Shown piece by piece: positions 45,044 through 54,200 of a stretch of 64,000 nucleotides of DNA (position 1 is its first letter; every line of letters starts with the position of its first letter). The stretch is taken from contig JAFECS010000011.1 in NCBI GenBank assembly GCA_018241965.1, positions 28,690 through 92,689 on the forward strand. The letters run 5' to 3'. Both the position numbers and the translations under genes were made by a program. Origin of the DNA: Pseudomonadota bacterium. Lineage in GTDB: Bacteria > Pseudomonadota > Gammaproteobacteria > Berkiellales > Berkiellaceae. The notes beneath the pieces were generated by a model that was not told where the DNA came from, did not search any database, and worked only from the letters and a program-made list of their open reading frames with translations.

Positions 45044-45798
45044 GCTTTAAGTGCTTGCAAAATGGCGTGCGTTTGCGCGCCGTCGGCAAGCACAATTTGC
45101 TTAAATCCTTTATCCTTGGCATGCTGATAAATTCTATGACTTACCACAACAAGATGCACTGATAGCAACCACTCAACAAGCGTTGGCGGTGCCATCGTGA
45201 CTAAATTTTCCAAGACTCTACTACTGGTGGCAATAAAACAAACTTTAGGATGCAGTTGTAAGGATAAAAGAGTTTCCGCTAAATCGATATCGGGTTTTTG
45301 TTGCTCATAAACAATCATCCACTCAATTTGCGCACCTCGGTTTGCCAAAGTATCGGCAAACACGGTGCGACCGTCTTTACCTGCCAGCAGCGCAACTTTT
45401 TTATTTTTAACCCTATCCGCTTGTAAAAAAGGTTCGTTTAAAATACTTTCGCTGGTAGCACCAGGGGGTGCTGTATAGTGGATCTGGAGGGTTGGATGCT
45501 TTTCTAGCAACGCTTGCGAGGTGGCTTGCCCCATGGTCATCACAACCGTTTTTTCAGAAATAAAATTGAGTAACTCTTCTGGCGCGCAAAAGGCGGCGTT
45601 AGCGCTGGTCACCAGCAAAAAATCAGCATTTTTTAAGGCGTTTTGCCAAGCATGAAGCGCTGATGGCAATATAGCAAGGGGCACAATATCAATTAAAGGA
45701 AGCAAGGTGAGCTCAGCTTTGTGTTCTAAAAGCGCACTTGCCAAACCTTGTGCTTGATGTTTAGCACGTAAAATAACCACTTGCCAATCTTGTAACAT
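45022..45798 (-). CDS. hemD: Uroporphyrinogen-III synthase (HemD)
   Basis: A 258-residue enzyme that cyclises and inverts hydroxymethylbilane. HemD proteins are poorly conserved; here the assignment rests on the two-lobe layout, the FLLVTSANAAFCA, KVALLAGKDGRTVFAD and FIATSSRVLENLV segments, and position one base after hemC. Its 3' end overlaps the convergent polyproline gene by 22 bases. The hemC-hemD pair follows algZ-algR as in Pseudomonas. Confidence 0.92.
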   Translation of the reverse strand: MLQDWQVVILRAKHQAQGLASALLEHKAELTLLPLIDIVPLAILPSALHAWQNALKNADFLLVTSANAAFCAPEELLNFISEKTVVMTMGQATSQALLEKHPTLQIHYTAPPGATSESILNEPFLQADRVKNKKVALLAGKDGRTVFADTLANRGAQIEWMIVYEQQKPDIDLAETLLSLQLHPKVCFIATSSRVLENLVTMAPPTLVEWLLSVHLVVVSHRIYQHAKDKGFKQIVLADGAQTHAILQALKAYLSTTV

Positions 45799-45799
45799 A

Positions 45800-46738
45800 T
45801 TAAGCTTTCATTATGTCGTTAATGATAGCCATGGCGCCTTGCGCAATGAGATCAGAAGCCACTTTTTCACCTAATTTTTGCGGCGCATTTATTTCGCCTT
45901 CATGGTATGCCTCAAGCACCACCAAGGTTTCTGGATGCCCAACTTTGCCTTGTAAGCATAATTTATTGTTTTCTATATACGCAAATCCTGCCACAGGTAC
46001 CTGACAATTACCGCCTAAGGCGGCATTCATTGCCCGCTCTGCTTCTACAGCAGCGCGCGTGGGCGCATGATCTAAAAAGGCTAATAATTCACGCGTTTTA
46101 TTATCATCTAAACGACATTCTATGCCCAAAGCACCTTGACCAACCGCTGGTAAGACTTGTGAAGGAGAAAAAGAAGTAACAATGCATGGGCCTTGATTAA
46201 GCCTTACTAAACCAGCAACCGCTAAAACGATCGCCGTATATTCTCCTTCACGGCATTTACGAAGGCGAGTATCCACATTACCTCTTAATGGCACATAGTT
46301 AAGATCTGGGCGCAATTTTTTTAATTGTACGGTTCTACGTAAGCTTGAAGTGCCAACCACCGATCCTGCAGGAATAGAGTCTACTGTATAGCCTTGTGGA
46401 CAAACCCAAGCGTCAAACGGGCTCGCGCGTTCACATAGGGTGGTTAACCCTAAGCCTGGCGGAAACGTTGCCGGCACATCTTTTAAAGAGTGAACGGCAA
46501 TATCAGCTTCATTGGCGATAAGTGCCTGTTCTAATTCTTTTACAAAAACGGCTTTGCCACCAATTTTTGAAAGCGGAATATTATCTGCTTGCGAGAGATC
46601 GCCGGTTGTTTTGACGCCAATGATTTCAACGTCTAACTGATTATGATGGGATAATAGTTGTGCACGCACGTAATTGGCTTGCCACATCGCTAGGGCACTG
46701 GTGCGTGTCACAATGCGTATTTTATTCGGTTGCGCCAT
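45800..46738 (-). CDS. hemC: Porphobilinogen deaminase (HemC)
   Basis: Polymerises four porphobilinogens to hydroxymethylbilane using a dipyrromethane cofactor. The frame extends to 46813, but ATG 46738 with AGAGG upstream gives 312 residues beginning MAQPNKIRIVTRTSAL, the normal length. Motifs: VHSLKDVPATFPPGL, GTSSLRRTVQLKKLRPD, LRGNVDTRL, and the cofactor-binding Cys in ALGGNCQVPVAGFA. Together with hemD and the upstream algR it reproduces the Pseudomonas algZ-algR-hemC-hemD order. Confidence 0.96.
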   Translation of the reverse strand: MAQPNKIRIVTRTSALAMWQANYVRAQLLSHHNQLDVEIIGVKTTGDLSQADNIPLSKIGGKAVFVKELEQALIANEADIAVHSLKDVPATFPPGLGLTTLCERASPFDAWVCPQGYTVDSIPAGSVVGTSSLRRTVQLKKLRPDLNYVPLRGNVDTRLRKCREGEYTAIVLAVAGLVRLNQGPCIVTSFSPSQVLPAVGQGALGIECRLDDNKTRELLAFLDHAPTRAAVEAERAMNAALGGNCQVPVAGFAYIENNKLCLQGKVGHPETLVVLEAYHEGEINAPQKLGEKVASDLIAQGAMAIINDIMKA

Positions 46739-46847
46739 AACCTGCCTCTTAAAAAGAGGACATATTACGCTATTATCGAAAAAAAACCATGTAAATTTAG
46801 CATTGCGTGCCAAATTTATAATAGGTTATGCGTGTGTATGAGGTGAC

Positions 46848-47582
46848 TTAGCCTGACATTATTTGACGCACATGCGCCACATGTCGACGACTGACATCCA
46901 ACGTTTCTGGAACACCGCGAAGACGTATGCAAGGTTGACCACTGGCATTTTTTTCCAACGCTTGTAAATGCTCCATGGCTACTAAACAATTGCGGTGAAT
47001 TCTTAAAAAGCGCTCACCAAATTCTGTTTCTAATTCTTTTAACGTATCTTCAATAAGCACTTCACCATCTTTATGACGCACAGTGACATACTTATGCTCT
47101 GCACGAAAGTAATAAATATCTCCCACCGGCACCAAAACTATCCCTCGTCTGGTTCGGGAACTAATATGGGTTCTGGCTTTAGGCGTACCATCTTCAGAGC
47201 GATTTAAAGATTTCCATTGCAGTTTGTTAGGTTTAAGTGCTTTGGTGAGTGCCTCATGAAGCCTTTCAGCACGTACTGGTTTCATTAAATAATCAACAGC
47301 GTTGACCTTAAAGGCTTCCAAAGCATAATCATCGTATGCGGTAACGAAAATCACTGCCGGTGGCTCATCCATATCCACTAAGTGGCGCGCAACTTCAAGA
47401 CCATCAATTCCTGGCATACGGATATCAAGCAATACAACCTCTGGATGTAAGGAATCTATTTTTTGTAATGCTTCTTGTCCGTTTCCTGCTTCACCAACGA
47501 CTTCATGTTCGTTTTGTTCTTGCAGTATTCTTTTGATTCGATCGCGAGCTAAGCTTTCGTCGTCAACTATTAATATCCGCAT
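46848..47582 (-). CDS. algR: LytTR-family response regulator AlgR
   Basis: A 244-residue two-component regulator: a receiver domain with phospho-acceptor Asp53 (VVLLDIRMPGIDG), Thr and Lys of the active site (VTAYDDYA, MKPVRAE), then a C-terminal LytTR DNA-binding domain (RGIVLVPVGDIYYFRAEHKYVTVRHKDGEVLI...FLRIHRNCLVAMEHL). It begins 23 bases after algZ. Synteny with hemCD supports AlgR. In Pseudomonas AlgR controls alginate and type IV pili; the msh pilus here could be a target, but that is only inference. Confidence 0.92.
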   Translation of the reverse strand: MRILIVDDESLARDRIKRILQEQNEHEVVGEAGNGQEALQKIDSLHPEVVLLDIRMPGIDGLEVARHLVDMDEPPAVIFVTAYDDYALEAFKVNAVDYLMKPVRAERLHEALTKALKPNKLQWKSLNRSEDGTPKARTHISSRTRRGIVLVPVGDIYYFRAEHKYVTVRHKDGEVLIEDTLKELETEFGERFLRIHRNCLVAMEHLQALEKNASGQPCIRLRGVPETLDVSRRHVAHVRQIMSG

Positions 47583-47605
47583 AGGAAGATCCCTTCACTG
47601 TGTAT

Positions 47606-48682
47606 TTACATACCGCTTTTCAAATAAGGAAACAATAGCGTTACCTCATACTCATGCGGTGTCGCATTCACTTTTAATTTAGCATGACTTCCAAATAATA
47701 AGTTTAGTCTATGTCCGATGTTTGCCATAGCAATTTGATTCCCTTGTGAGGCTCGGCGCTGACTGGGAGGAGGTACAGGATTGGATATTTTAATACATAC
47801 CATGTTCTCTTGCATCATCCCTGTCACTTTTATGGTGCCGCCATTTTCTAAGGCTTGAATACCATGATATATCGCATTTTCCATTAAAGGCTGCAAGGTA
47901 AGCATGGGAATGGCCGCATCTTCTGGCACCTTGGAAAGATCAGCATCGACAGTTAATCTTTCTGCTAAACGCAAACCCTCAATACGCAAATAATTACGGC
48001 ACAGCACCCACTCTTCTGATAAAGGCACCATGGAACCGGTATCCCGTAAAGTTGCCCTAAAGATTTCAGAAAGATCTTCAACCGCTTGTTCGGCTTTTTG
48101 CGGATCGGTGATGATTAAACTGGCAATAATATTCATGCTATTGAACAAAAAATGGGGCCTAATACGCGACTGCAGGGCCTCTACCCTGGCCTGGCTTTCA
48201 AGCTCAATTCGCTGTTTCCATTGCTGTTGAATATAAAAATAGCGCAACGCTACCAAAGAAAGAATGGCACTAATACTGACACACCGTGTGACAAACTGGC
48301 CAATGGTTTCAGGTGTGCTCCCCCATTGATAATTAATTTTCATCAAAAAATACTGCGCGCAGGCAGCAATAATTCCTGTGGTTAGAACAATTAATCCATA
48401 AGCGACCACCGAAGCTACCGGTAACGATAAACGGGACAACCAATGACGCGAAAGGCACAGAACACCAGCAGATGCTAAGGTAATCCATTGCACAAAAACT
48501 GAGAGCAAACCAAGCTCATCCCAAGATTCACTTAAGATATCCCCTGTTGCTAAAATCAGCATAAAAGCAAATAATTCTGCCCCAATGGCAAGCAAAAAAA
48601 CCGATCTTACTGCACAAAAATTCGGCAAAAAGAATTCATTTTCTTTGAGCGATACGGTTTTAGGTCGACTATTTTGGTCCAT
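47606..48682 (-). CDS. algZ: LytS/AlgZ-type sensor histidine kinase
   Basis: A 358-residue sensor with four membrane segments in the first 150 residues, then a kinase of the LytS type: RIRPHFLFNSMNIIASLI contains the phosphorylated His. The later MLTLQPLMENAIYHGI is the N-box and MANIGHRLNLLFG the G region. It precedes algR and would be its partner. Short periplasmic loops suggest membrane or redox sensing rather than a large ligand domain. Confidence 0.9.
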   Translation of the reverse strand: MDQNSRPKTVSLKENEFFLPNFCAVRSVFLLAIGAELFAFMLILATGDILSESWDELGLLSVFVQWITLASAGVLCLSRHWLSRLSLPVASVVAYGLIVLTTGIIAACAQYFLMKINYQWGSTPETIGQFVTRCVSISAILSLVALRYFYIQQQWKQRIELESQARVEALQSRIRPHFLFNSMNIIASLIITDPQKAEQAVEDLSEIFRATLRDTGSMVPLSEEWVLCRNYLRIEGLRLAERLTVDADLSKVPEDAAIPMLTLQPLMENAIYHGIQALENGGTIKVTGMMQENMVCIKISNPVPPPSQRRASQGNQIAMANIGHRLNLLFGSHAKLKVNATPHEYEVTLLFPYLKSGM

Positions 48683-48686
48683 ATGT

Positions 48687-49394
48687 TTATTTTGGCTTGG
48701 TTATCTCATTTGGGCGAATTATTTTTTCATGATGTGATAACTGCTGATTTATCCATTTACCAATGTCTTGTAACTCTTGTAGGCAAATCCCGTGCGGCAT
48801 CGGATAGGTATGCCAAGCAGGGTTAAAGCCTGCCGCTTGCAGGCAGGCTAAAGAAAGTTCCGCCATGGAAAATGGGACAACATCATCAACAAGACCATGG
48901 GCCATAAAAATGGAGAGTTCCTGATTTGCGGCATGTATTTCTTTGTCGAATATTCTGTGCAAAGGTAAATATCCAGATAATACCCCAACCCCGCCCAAGG
49001 GTTTGCCAAAACGAATCGCCGTATGCAGCGCCAACGCGCCACCTTGAGAAAACCCCATTAATATAATGCGGCTTGATTCTATCCCCTCATCGAGATTTTT
49101 TTCTATTAACGCATTGATCTCTATTTGAGCGCAGCGAATGCCGATTTCATCTTCTGGGGCATCAAAGTCGATGGCAAAAATATCATACCAAGCCGGCATA
49201 ACATACCCACCATTTAAAGTGACCGATAACGCTGGGGCATGAGGAAAAATAAATCTGATGGCATGTGTTGTTTCCAAACCCAGCTCATTAATGACACCTT
49301 CAAAGTCATGCCCATTGGCACCAAGACCATGCAACCAAATGATACAAGCATCCGCTTTAGTTGCAGGCTCAATCGTAATTGCTTGTAAAGCCAT
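48687..49394 (-). CDS. Alpha/beta-hydrolase, carboxylesterase/acyl-protein thioesterase type
   Basis: A 235-residue cytoplasmic hydrolase. IIWLHGLGANGHDF holds the oxyanion motif, ILMGFSQGGALALHTAIR the Ser nucleophile (GFSQGG), MAHGLVDDVVP the Asp and YPMPHGICLQE the His. This matches the carboxylesterase 2/phospholipase family (Pseudomonas EstB, human APT1 type). Substrate unknown. It lies between cyaY and algZ and is probably co-transcribed with one of them (12 and 4 bases apart). Confidence 0.92.
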   Translation of the reverse strand: MALQAITIEPATKADACIIWLHGLGANGHDFEGVINELGLETTHAIRFIFPHAPALSVTLNGGYVMPAWYDIFAIDFDAPEDEIGIRCAQIEINALIEKNLDEGIESSRIILMGFSQGGALALHTAIRFGKPLGGVGVLSGYLPLHRIFDKEIHAANQELSIFMAHGLVDDVVPFSMAELSLACLQAAGFNPAWHTYPMPHGICLQELQDIGKWINQQLSHHEKIIRPNEITKPK

Positions 49395-49406
49395 AAGGTC
49401 CCCTCA

Positions 49407-49721
49407 TTAAAAAGTATTTGGATCTAAAATGATGTTAGCTTTTTGTTGGATAATTTCTTGTAAGAGCGATATTAATTCCTCACCTTTTTTGGTTAACCAT
49501 TTTTGACGATAACTAAAATGATATGCACCAACAGGTGTAGCCAACCACACTTCTTGCAGGGAAGGTTGCCGTGATAAAATTAACTGGCTGGCTTGAGGCA
49601 AAGTGATAGTTAATATGCCCTGCGCTGTTTCAAAGTCAAGCACCGTATCTGCTTGTTCAAGCCATTGTTCAATTTGAAGAAATAGCGCGTCTACCTGATC
49701 TTGAAATTGTTGTTCGTTCAT
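49407..49721 (-). CDS. cyaY: Iron-sulfur cluster assembly protein CyaY (frataxin)
   Basis: A 104-residue bacterial frataxin that binds iron and modulates IscS. The fold signature GILTITLPQASQLILSRQPSLQEVWLATPVGAYHF aligns with the frataxin beta sheet. Acidic helix 1 (EQADTVLDFE) carries the iron-binding surface, though with fewer acidic residues than E. coli. It is divergent from lptM, an arrangement conserved across gammaproteobacteria. Confidence 0.93.
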   Translation of the reverse strand: MNEQQFQDQVDALFLQIEQWLEQADTVLDFETAQGILTITLPQASQLILSRQPSLQEVWLATPVGAYHFSYRQKWLTKKGEELISLLQEIIQQKANIILDPNTF

Positions 49722-49860
49722 ATGCTACTCTTAACAACTTTAGCCAAGGGTACACGCAATTTTCTAGATTGCAAATAGCGCCCATAAGGTGATTGAGTTA
49801 AAGTAGACTTAAGTAAAAATATTCTATAGGAAAGAAGTTAACCTTCTTGCTTTTCAACAC

Positions 49861-49995
49861 ATGAAATATTCTCAACCACAGCGATTTCTTTGTTTGCTGG
49901 GAATAGCCCTCTTGTTACTGTTGCAAAGTGGTTGCGGCCAAACTGGCCCTTTATACCTTCCTGTACCTGTACCCGATGAAAATAATTCCCCATGA
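49861..49995 (+). CDS. lptM: Small outer-membrane lipoprotein LptM (YifL/LppL)
   Basis: A 44-residue lipoprotein. The signal peptide ends in the lipobox LQSGC and the mature start CGQTGPLYLP matches the LptM signature CGLKGPLY. LptM is known to help maturation of LptD, the LPS exporter. The stop overlaps the lysA ATG by four bases (ATGA), so both are coupled. Divergent to cyaY. The ribosome binding site is weak. Confidence 0.88.
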   Translation: MKYSQPQRFLCLLGIALLLLLQSGCGQTGPLYLPVPVPDENNSP

Positions 49996-51236
49996 ATGAT
50001 TTTATCTATCACAATCATGAGCTCACGGTGGATGGCCTTTCGGTAAAGGATATTGTTCGTCAATGCCAAACACCTTGCTTTATCTATTCTCATGCTGGCA
50101 TCACTAGAGCGTGGCGCTCTTTTGACAATGCCACAACGCACCCCCACTTAATTTGCTATGCCGTTAAAGCCAACAGTAATTTGGCCGTATTAAATACTTT
50201 AGCCGAGCTAGGCTCAGGTTTTGATATTGTTTCACAAGGTGAATTAATGCGCGTCCTAGCGGCAAAAGGTGACCCGCGCAAAGTGGTTTTCTCCGGCGTG
50301 GGTAAGCAAAGCGATGAAATAGCTATGGCGTTAAAAGTCGGCATTAATTGCTTTAATGTAGAATCTGAAGCAGAGCTGTTACTTATAAACCAGATTGCCA
50401 ACCATCTTAATGTACAAGCCCCGATTGCTTTACGTGTTAACCCCGATGTTGATCCTATCAGCCATCCTTATATTTCAACAGGCCAAAAAGAAAGCAAATT
50501 TGGTATCGATGCGCAAGAAGCAATCAACTTATATCAACAGGCAGCCACCTTAAAACATGTTAAAATAAAAGGCATTGCCTGCCACATTGGTTCACAGCTC
50601 ACCACAACTGCACCTTTTGTGGAAGCCCTGCAAAGATTGTTAGGGTTAATTGATCAACTAGAAAATAAGGGTATTAAACTAGAACATGTTGATGTGGGTG
50701 GGGGGCTAGGCGTTCATTATCACCATCAAAAGCCACCAACGCCCAATGAGTATATGAGCGCTTTATTAAAGTTAAATATTCCATCACATTTAAAACTAAT
50801 ACTTGAGCCAGGCCGAGCGATAGTCGCCAATGCAGGGATTTTAGCAACCAAAGTCTTACTCATTAAACAATCTGGCAATAAACACTTTTGTGTCGTCGAC
50901 TGCGCCATGAATGATTATCTTAGACCAACACTCTATGATGCTTGGCATAACATTATCCCCGTGCAACAACAACCACAGGCCTTAACGCAGATCTATGATA
51001 TTGTCGGACCAATCTGTGAAAGCGGTGACTTTTTAGGTAAATCAAGAGAATTAGCGGTAAAAGCGGGGGATTACTTAGCCGTGTGCCAAACCGGCGCCTA
51101 TGGTTTTGTAATGAGTTCAAATTACAATTCCAGGCCTAAAGCAGCTGAAGTGATGGCCAAAGACAATGCCTTTAAGATCGTGCGCCCACGTGAAACCTTA
51201 GAAGAGATGTTTGCTAAGGAATCACTATGGACTTAA
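49992..51236 (+). CDS. lysA: Diaminopimelate decarboxylase (LysA)
   Basis: The last step of lysine synthesis, PLP-dependent. The 414 residues have the PLP lysine in CYAVKANSNLAVL (Lys59), the GSGFDIVSQGE and GIACHIGSQL motifs, VDVGGGLGV, the EPGRAIVANAG segment and the C-terminal ICESGDFLGKSREL and GAYGFVMSSNYNSRP. The order lptM-lysA-dapF is that of Pseudomonas. It is followed by dapF, whose frame overlaps its end. Confidence 0.97.
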   Translation: MNDFIYHNHELTVDGLSVKDIVRQCQTPCFIYSHAGITRAWRSFDNATTHPHLICYAVKANSNLAVLNTLAELGSGFDIVSQGELMRVLAAKGDPRKVVFSGVGKQSDEIAMALKVGINCFNVESEAELLLINQIANHLNVQAPIALRVNPDVDPISHPYISTGQKESKFGIDAQEAINLYQQAATLKHVKIKGIACHIGSQLTTTAPFVEALQRLLGLIDQLENKGIKLEHVDVGGGLGVHYHHQKPPTPNEYMSALLKLNIPSHLKLILEPGRAIVANAGILATKVLLIKQSGNKHFCVVDCAMNDYLRPTLYDAWHNIIPVQQQPQALTQIYDIVGPICESGDFLGKSRELAVKAGDYLAVCQTGAYGFVMSSNYNSRPKAAEVMAKDNAFKIVRPRETLEEMFAKESLWT

Positions 51237-51270
51237 ACCAATATTAACAAAACGAGTATCAGGAAGCCCT

Positions 51271-52137
51271 ATGTCGAGTCTTATTCACTTTACAAAAATG
51301 CATGGATTAGGAAATGATTTTGTGGTGCTAGACAGCATTACGCAACAAGTTAAACTCAACCCTAATTTAATCAAACGTATGGCTGATAGAAATTTTGGTA
51401 TTGGTTGCGATCAAGTTCTGTTGGTCGAACCCCCAACCTTACCCACTCTGGATTTTAACTATAGGATCTTCAATGCTGATGGCAAAGAAGTGCCTCAGTG
51501 TGGTAATGGCGCAAGATGTTTTGGCCGTTATGTTTACGAGCGAGGCCTCACTGGCAAAAAACAGCTACTTATTGGCACACAAGCGGGTAATTTAAAAGTT
51601 GATATCTCTGATTTGACTTGTATTCAAGTAGATTTGGGTGAACCCATTTTTTCACCTAAAGCTATCCCATTAAACATAAAAGCGGTTTCAAAGCTTCAAA
51701 AACGCGGAAATTATAAAATACAATTGTTGGGTAACAATCGTGAAGTTGTGATCCTATCCATGGGTAATCCACATTGTGTGATCTCTGTACCAGCCACCTC
51801 AGAAGCGGCTGTGATGGAAGTGGGTAAAGCGTTGCAAAAACATCCTGCGTTCCCAAAGGGGGTGAATGTCAGTTTTATGCAAGTGCTTGCCCGAAATCAT
51901 ATTAAGTGTCGTGTATTTGAACGCGGCGTCGGAGAAACATTAGCATGCGGTTCAGCTGCTTGCGCCTCTGTGGTTGCAGGCATCATACACGGCGAACTCA
52001 ACCGGGAAGTAAAAGTGGATATGCCAGGAGGAGCCTTGACCGTCAGATGGGAAAATGAAGGCGCCGTGTTTTTAAGTGGGCCTGCGATTGGGGTTTTTCA
52101 TGGCGAATTTTGCATAGCACATCAAGAATCTTACTAA
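51271..52137 (+). CDS. dapF: Diaminopimelate epimerase (DapF)
   Basis: Converts LL- to meso-diaminopimelate, needed for peptidoglycan and lysine. The frame begins at 51211 but AGGAAG before ATG 51271 and the conserved FTKMHGLGNDFVVLD N-terminus give 288 residues. The two catalytic cysteines lie in CGNGARCFGRY and in GETLACGSAACASV. It ends 64 bases before the dsbB start. Confidence 0.97.
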   Translation: MSSLIHFTKMHGLGNDFVVLDSITQQVKLNPNLIKRMADRNFGIGCDQVLLVEPPTLPTLDFNYRIFNADGKEVPQCGNGARCFGRYVYERGLTGKKQLLIGTQAGNLKVDISDLTCIQVDLGEPIFSPKAIPLNIKAVSKLQKRGNYKIQLLGNNREVVILSMGNPHCVISVPATSEAAVMEVGKALQKHPAFPKGVNVSFMQVLARNHIKCRVFERGVGETLACGSAACASVVAGIIHGELNREVKVDMPGGALTVRWENEGAVFLSGPAIGVFHGEFCIAHQESY

Positions 52138-52201
52138 GCTATTGTTGTTTGGACTAAATAAGTACTTCTGCTATGCTGACAAAAAGCAAAAATTAACTTA
52201 C

Positions 52202-52699
52202 ATGAGCATAACTATTCGTCCACTGTACTTCCTATTGCTGGCGTTTTCCCTATTCTTATTAGGGGGATCTTTTGTATTACAATTTCTATTTCACCTTGAA
52301 CCTTGTCCATTATGTATTATTGACAGAGTATTAGTTTTTATACTTACTATCTTTTTTGTTATTGCACTTTGGCATAATCCAAAGCATCGCGGACAACAAG
52401 TGTATAGTTTTATCGGATTTTTTATTGCCTCATTGGGAATTTTATCTTCTGCACGACATCTATGGATTATTCATCTCCCCCCCGAATTGGCTCCTGATTG
52501 CGGTCCTGGCATTGATTATTTATTTGGTACATTACCACCGCATGAAGCGCTACTGTTGGTTTTACGTGGATCAGGAGAATGTGCTGTGAATAAAAGTGCT
52601 TTCTTAGGGTTTCCTATTCCTGGCTGGACACTTATCAGTTTTATTTTACTGGCACTGGGCAGCTTATTGCCTTGGTGGGGTAAAAAAAGAACGGCATAA
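52202..52699 (+). CDS. dsbB: Disulfide bond formation protein DsbB
   Basis: An inner-membrane protein that reoxidises DsbA using quinone. From ATG 52202 it has 165 residues with four membrane helices. The first periplasmic Cys pair is EPCPLCIIDR and the second is in the loop DCGPG...SGECA. The conserved Arg after CxxC is present. An upstream TTG at 52142 is possible but not supported. In Pseudomonas a dsbB homologue (dsbH) also sits beside algQ; the arrangement with rsd is similar here. Confidence 0.9.
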   Translation: MSITIRPLYFLLLAFSLFLLGGSFVLQFLFHLEPCPLCIIDRVLVFILTIFFVIALWHNPKHRGQQVYSFIGFFIASLGILSSARHLWIIHLPPELAPDCGPGIDYLFGTLPPHEALLLVLRGSGECAVNKSAFLGFPIPGWTLISFILLALGSLLPWWGKKRTA

Positions 52700-52704
52700 A
52701 AAAA

Positions 52705-52726
52705 AGGGTAGCTGCGGCCACCCATT
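52705..52726 (+). terminator. Weak terminator-like hairpin after dsbB
   Basis: GGGT-A-GC and GC-C-ACCC (52706-52723) form a GC-rich stem with one mismatch, just after the dsbB stop, followed by an AT-rich but not pure T tail. Confidence 0.4.
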
Positions 52727-52739
52727 TATTTCATCCTTG

Positions 52740-53229
52740 TTTAATTACCAGCCCGCACATCTTGTTGTCCTGTGCATCCTAACCAGTCCATTATGTTAGG
52801 ATGGTATCCTTACCTTGCACGGCAACGTTTTCCCTTTAATCTAGACTTATCGCGAAATAAGCCGGCAATCCCTTGCCCGATGTGCTGGCAACAATCCTTG
52901 CTACCACGCTGGCCCCCACATCAATCCATTGACATGGGATATAAGTCAATTTATCAAATGGGTCTTTTATCACAAGGCACTATTTTCTAACTTAAGTTCT
53001 ACCACCAATAACGCTTACAAAAATATATCGTTAAAAATCAACAAGATATATTTTTATTACCCTGAAAATAGCGTTGATCTCTACTGCTTGTATAGCAATG
53101 TGTCTACAGTAATTTGAGAAAAAGCTTACAAACAAAGATTAAAAAAAGACAACTTGCCAACAAAACTTGACGCATGCTTCCTAGGCGCTTTACTTAAAAG
53201 ACAGACACTATAAACCAGGGAGAAGTCTC
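52740..53229. other. Structured 530-base intergenic region before rsd
   Basis: No convincing gene. Several perfect inverted repeats occur in series: GCACA/TGTGC (52755-52775), CATCCTAAC/GTTAGGATG (52775-52803), TTGAC/GTCAA (52929-52949), and AAAATATATC/GATATATTTT (53020-53054), the last ending in a T run like a terminator. A GGCAA/TTGCC hairpin is also present near 52860-52875. The frame at 52772-52990 (72 residues) is Pro-rich and unlike a real protein. A structured RNA on either strand, or a decayed gene, could explain this; I could not match it to a known RNA family. Confidence 0.4.
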
Positions 53230-53700
53230 ATGCATTCCACCCACTCTTCTAAAACAACAAACGCTACTCATCTGGTTAATACATGGTTAGCTGACCGCCA
53301 AACTTTAATTGTGGCATTTAACAACTTATGTAGCTTGCGCCCTTTTGCACAAGCAAATTCCGCTTACTTAAATGAATCATTACAAGAATTTTGTGCTTTA
53401 TTAGTGGATTATCTTTCACTTGGGCATTTTGAGATCTATGAACACATCAGCGATTCCCTTGAACGTTGCTCCCCACAACGCGGAATACCAGAACGTGTTT
53501 TGCAATGCATTATGAACACTACAGTTAACGCTTTAGACTTTAACGATAAATACCAACACCAAGAGAAGTTATCTAACTTGGAAGCAGATCTCTCGGCTTT
53601 AGCACTATGCTTTGCTCAGCGTCTTGAGTGGGAAGATCAGTTGATTGCCAGCTATCAAATGGCAAAACAGGCAAGTCGAGCTTTTGCTAAATCGGCTTAG
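53230..53700 (+). CDS. rsd: Regulator of sigma D (Rsd/AlgQ)
   Basis: A 156-residue anti-sigma-70 protein. The LVNTWLADRQTLIVAFNNLC and FCALLVDYLSLGHFEIYEHI segments align with E. coli Rsd and Pseudomonas AlgQ. It binds RpoD in stationary phase and shifts polymerase to alternative sigma factors. GGGAGAA is well spaced before ATG 53230. It sits after dsbB and before a histone-like gene, as algQ does in Pseudomonas, with fdxA between on the other strand. Confidence 0.9.
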   Translation: MHSTHSSKTTNATHLVNTWLADRQTLIVAFNNLCSLRPFAQANSAYLNESLQEFCALLVDYLSLGHFEIYEHISDSLERCSPQRGIPERVLQCIMNTTVNALDFNDKYQHQEKLSNLEADLSALALCFAQRLEWEDQLIASYQMAKQASRAFAKSA

Positions 53701-53717
53701 AATAAAAAACGCTTCAG

Positions 53718-54041
53718 TTAATCTTCTAAATACTGCAGCTTGTTTTTCACACCGTTCCATTGATCCGCATCAGGCAAGGCTTCTTTATGCGTGGTTAAAG
53801 TTGGCCACTCTTTAGACTTTTTGGCATTAATTTCTAAAAAAGGGTGCATGTCTTCTGGTAAATCATCTTCTGAGCAAATGGCTTGCGCGGGGCATTCTGG
53901 CTCGCATAAAGCACAATCAATACACTCATCTGGATCAATAACCATGAAGTTTGGGCCTTCATGAAAACAGTCCACCGGACAAACCTCAACACAATCGGTA
54001 AACTTACATTTAATACAATTATCTGTCACAACAAATGTCAT
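53718..54041 (-). CDS. fdxA: Seven-iron ferredoxin FdxA
   Basis: A 107-residue ferredoxin starting [25 protein letters not shown] 54041 is supported by AAGGAAG. The N-terminal Cys spacing (C-x7-C-x3-C) fits a 3Fe-4S site and the C-x2-C-x2-C set ([12 protein letters not shown]) a 4Fe-4S site, as in Azotobacter FdI-type ferredoxins. It would transfer electrons in the cytoplasm, possibly with Fpr encoded at 40.0 kb. Convergent with rsd. Confidence 0.94.
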   Translation of the reverse strand: MTFVVTDNCIKCKFTDCVEVCPVDCFHEGPNFMVIDPDECIDCALCEPECPAQAICSEDDLPEDMHPFLEINAKKSKEWPTLTTHKEALPDADQWNGVKNKLQYLED

Positions 54042-54200
54042 GGTCTTCCTTATTAGATAGGGCCGGCCCTTTTGGGCCCCCATAGTACATGAGGTCGGTC
54101 ATTTCTTGAAGATTCCAGCTAAAAAAACTTAAAATTTATTCTATAAGTGCATATAATACTGACTTTACCCTAATGTTTAAAACTACTAAAGGAGCCAGGT

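Noticed and set aside
52772..52990. 72-residue frame in the dsbB-rsd spacer
   Set aside because: No ribosome binding site, unusual Pro/Trp/Gln composition, and overlaps perfect hairpins; treated as non-coding.
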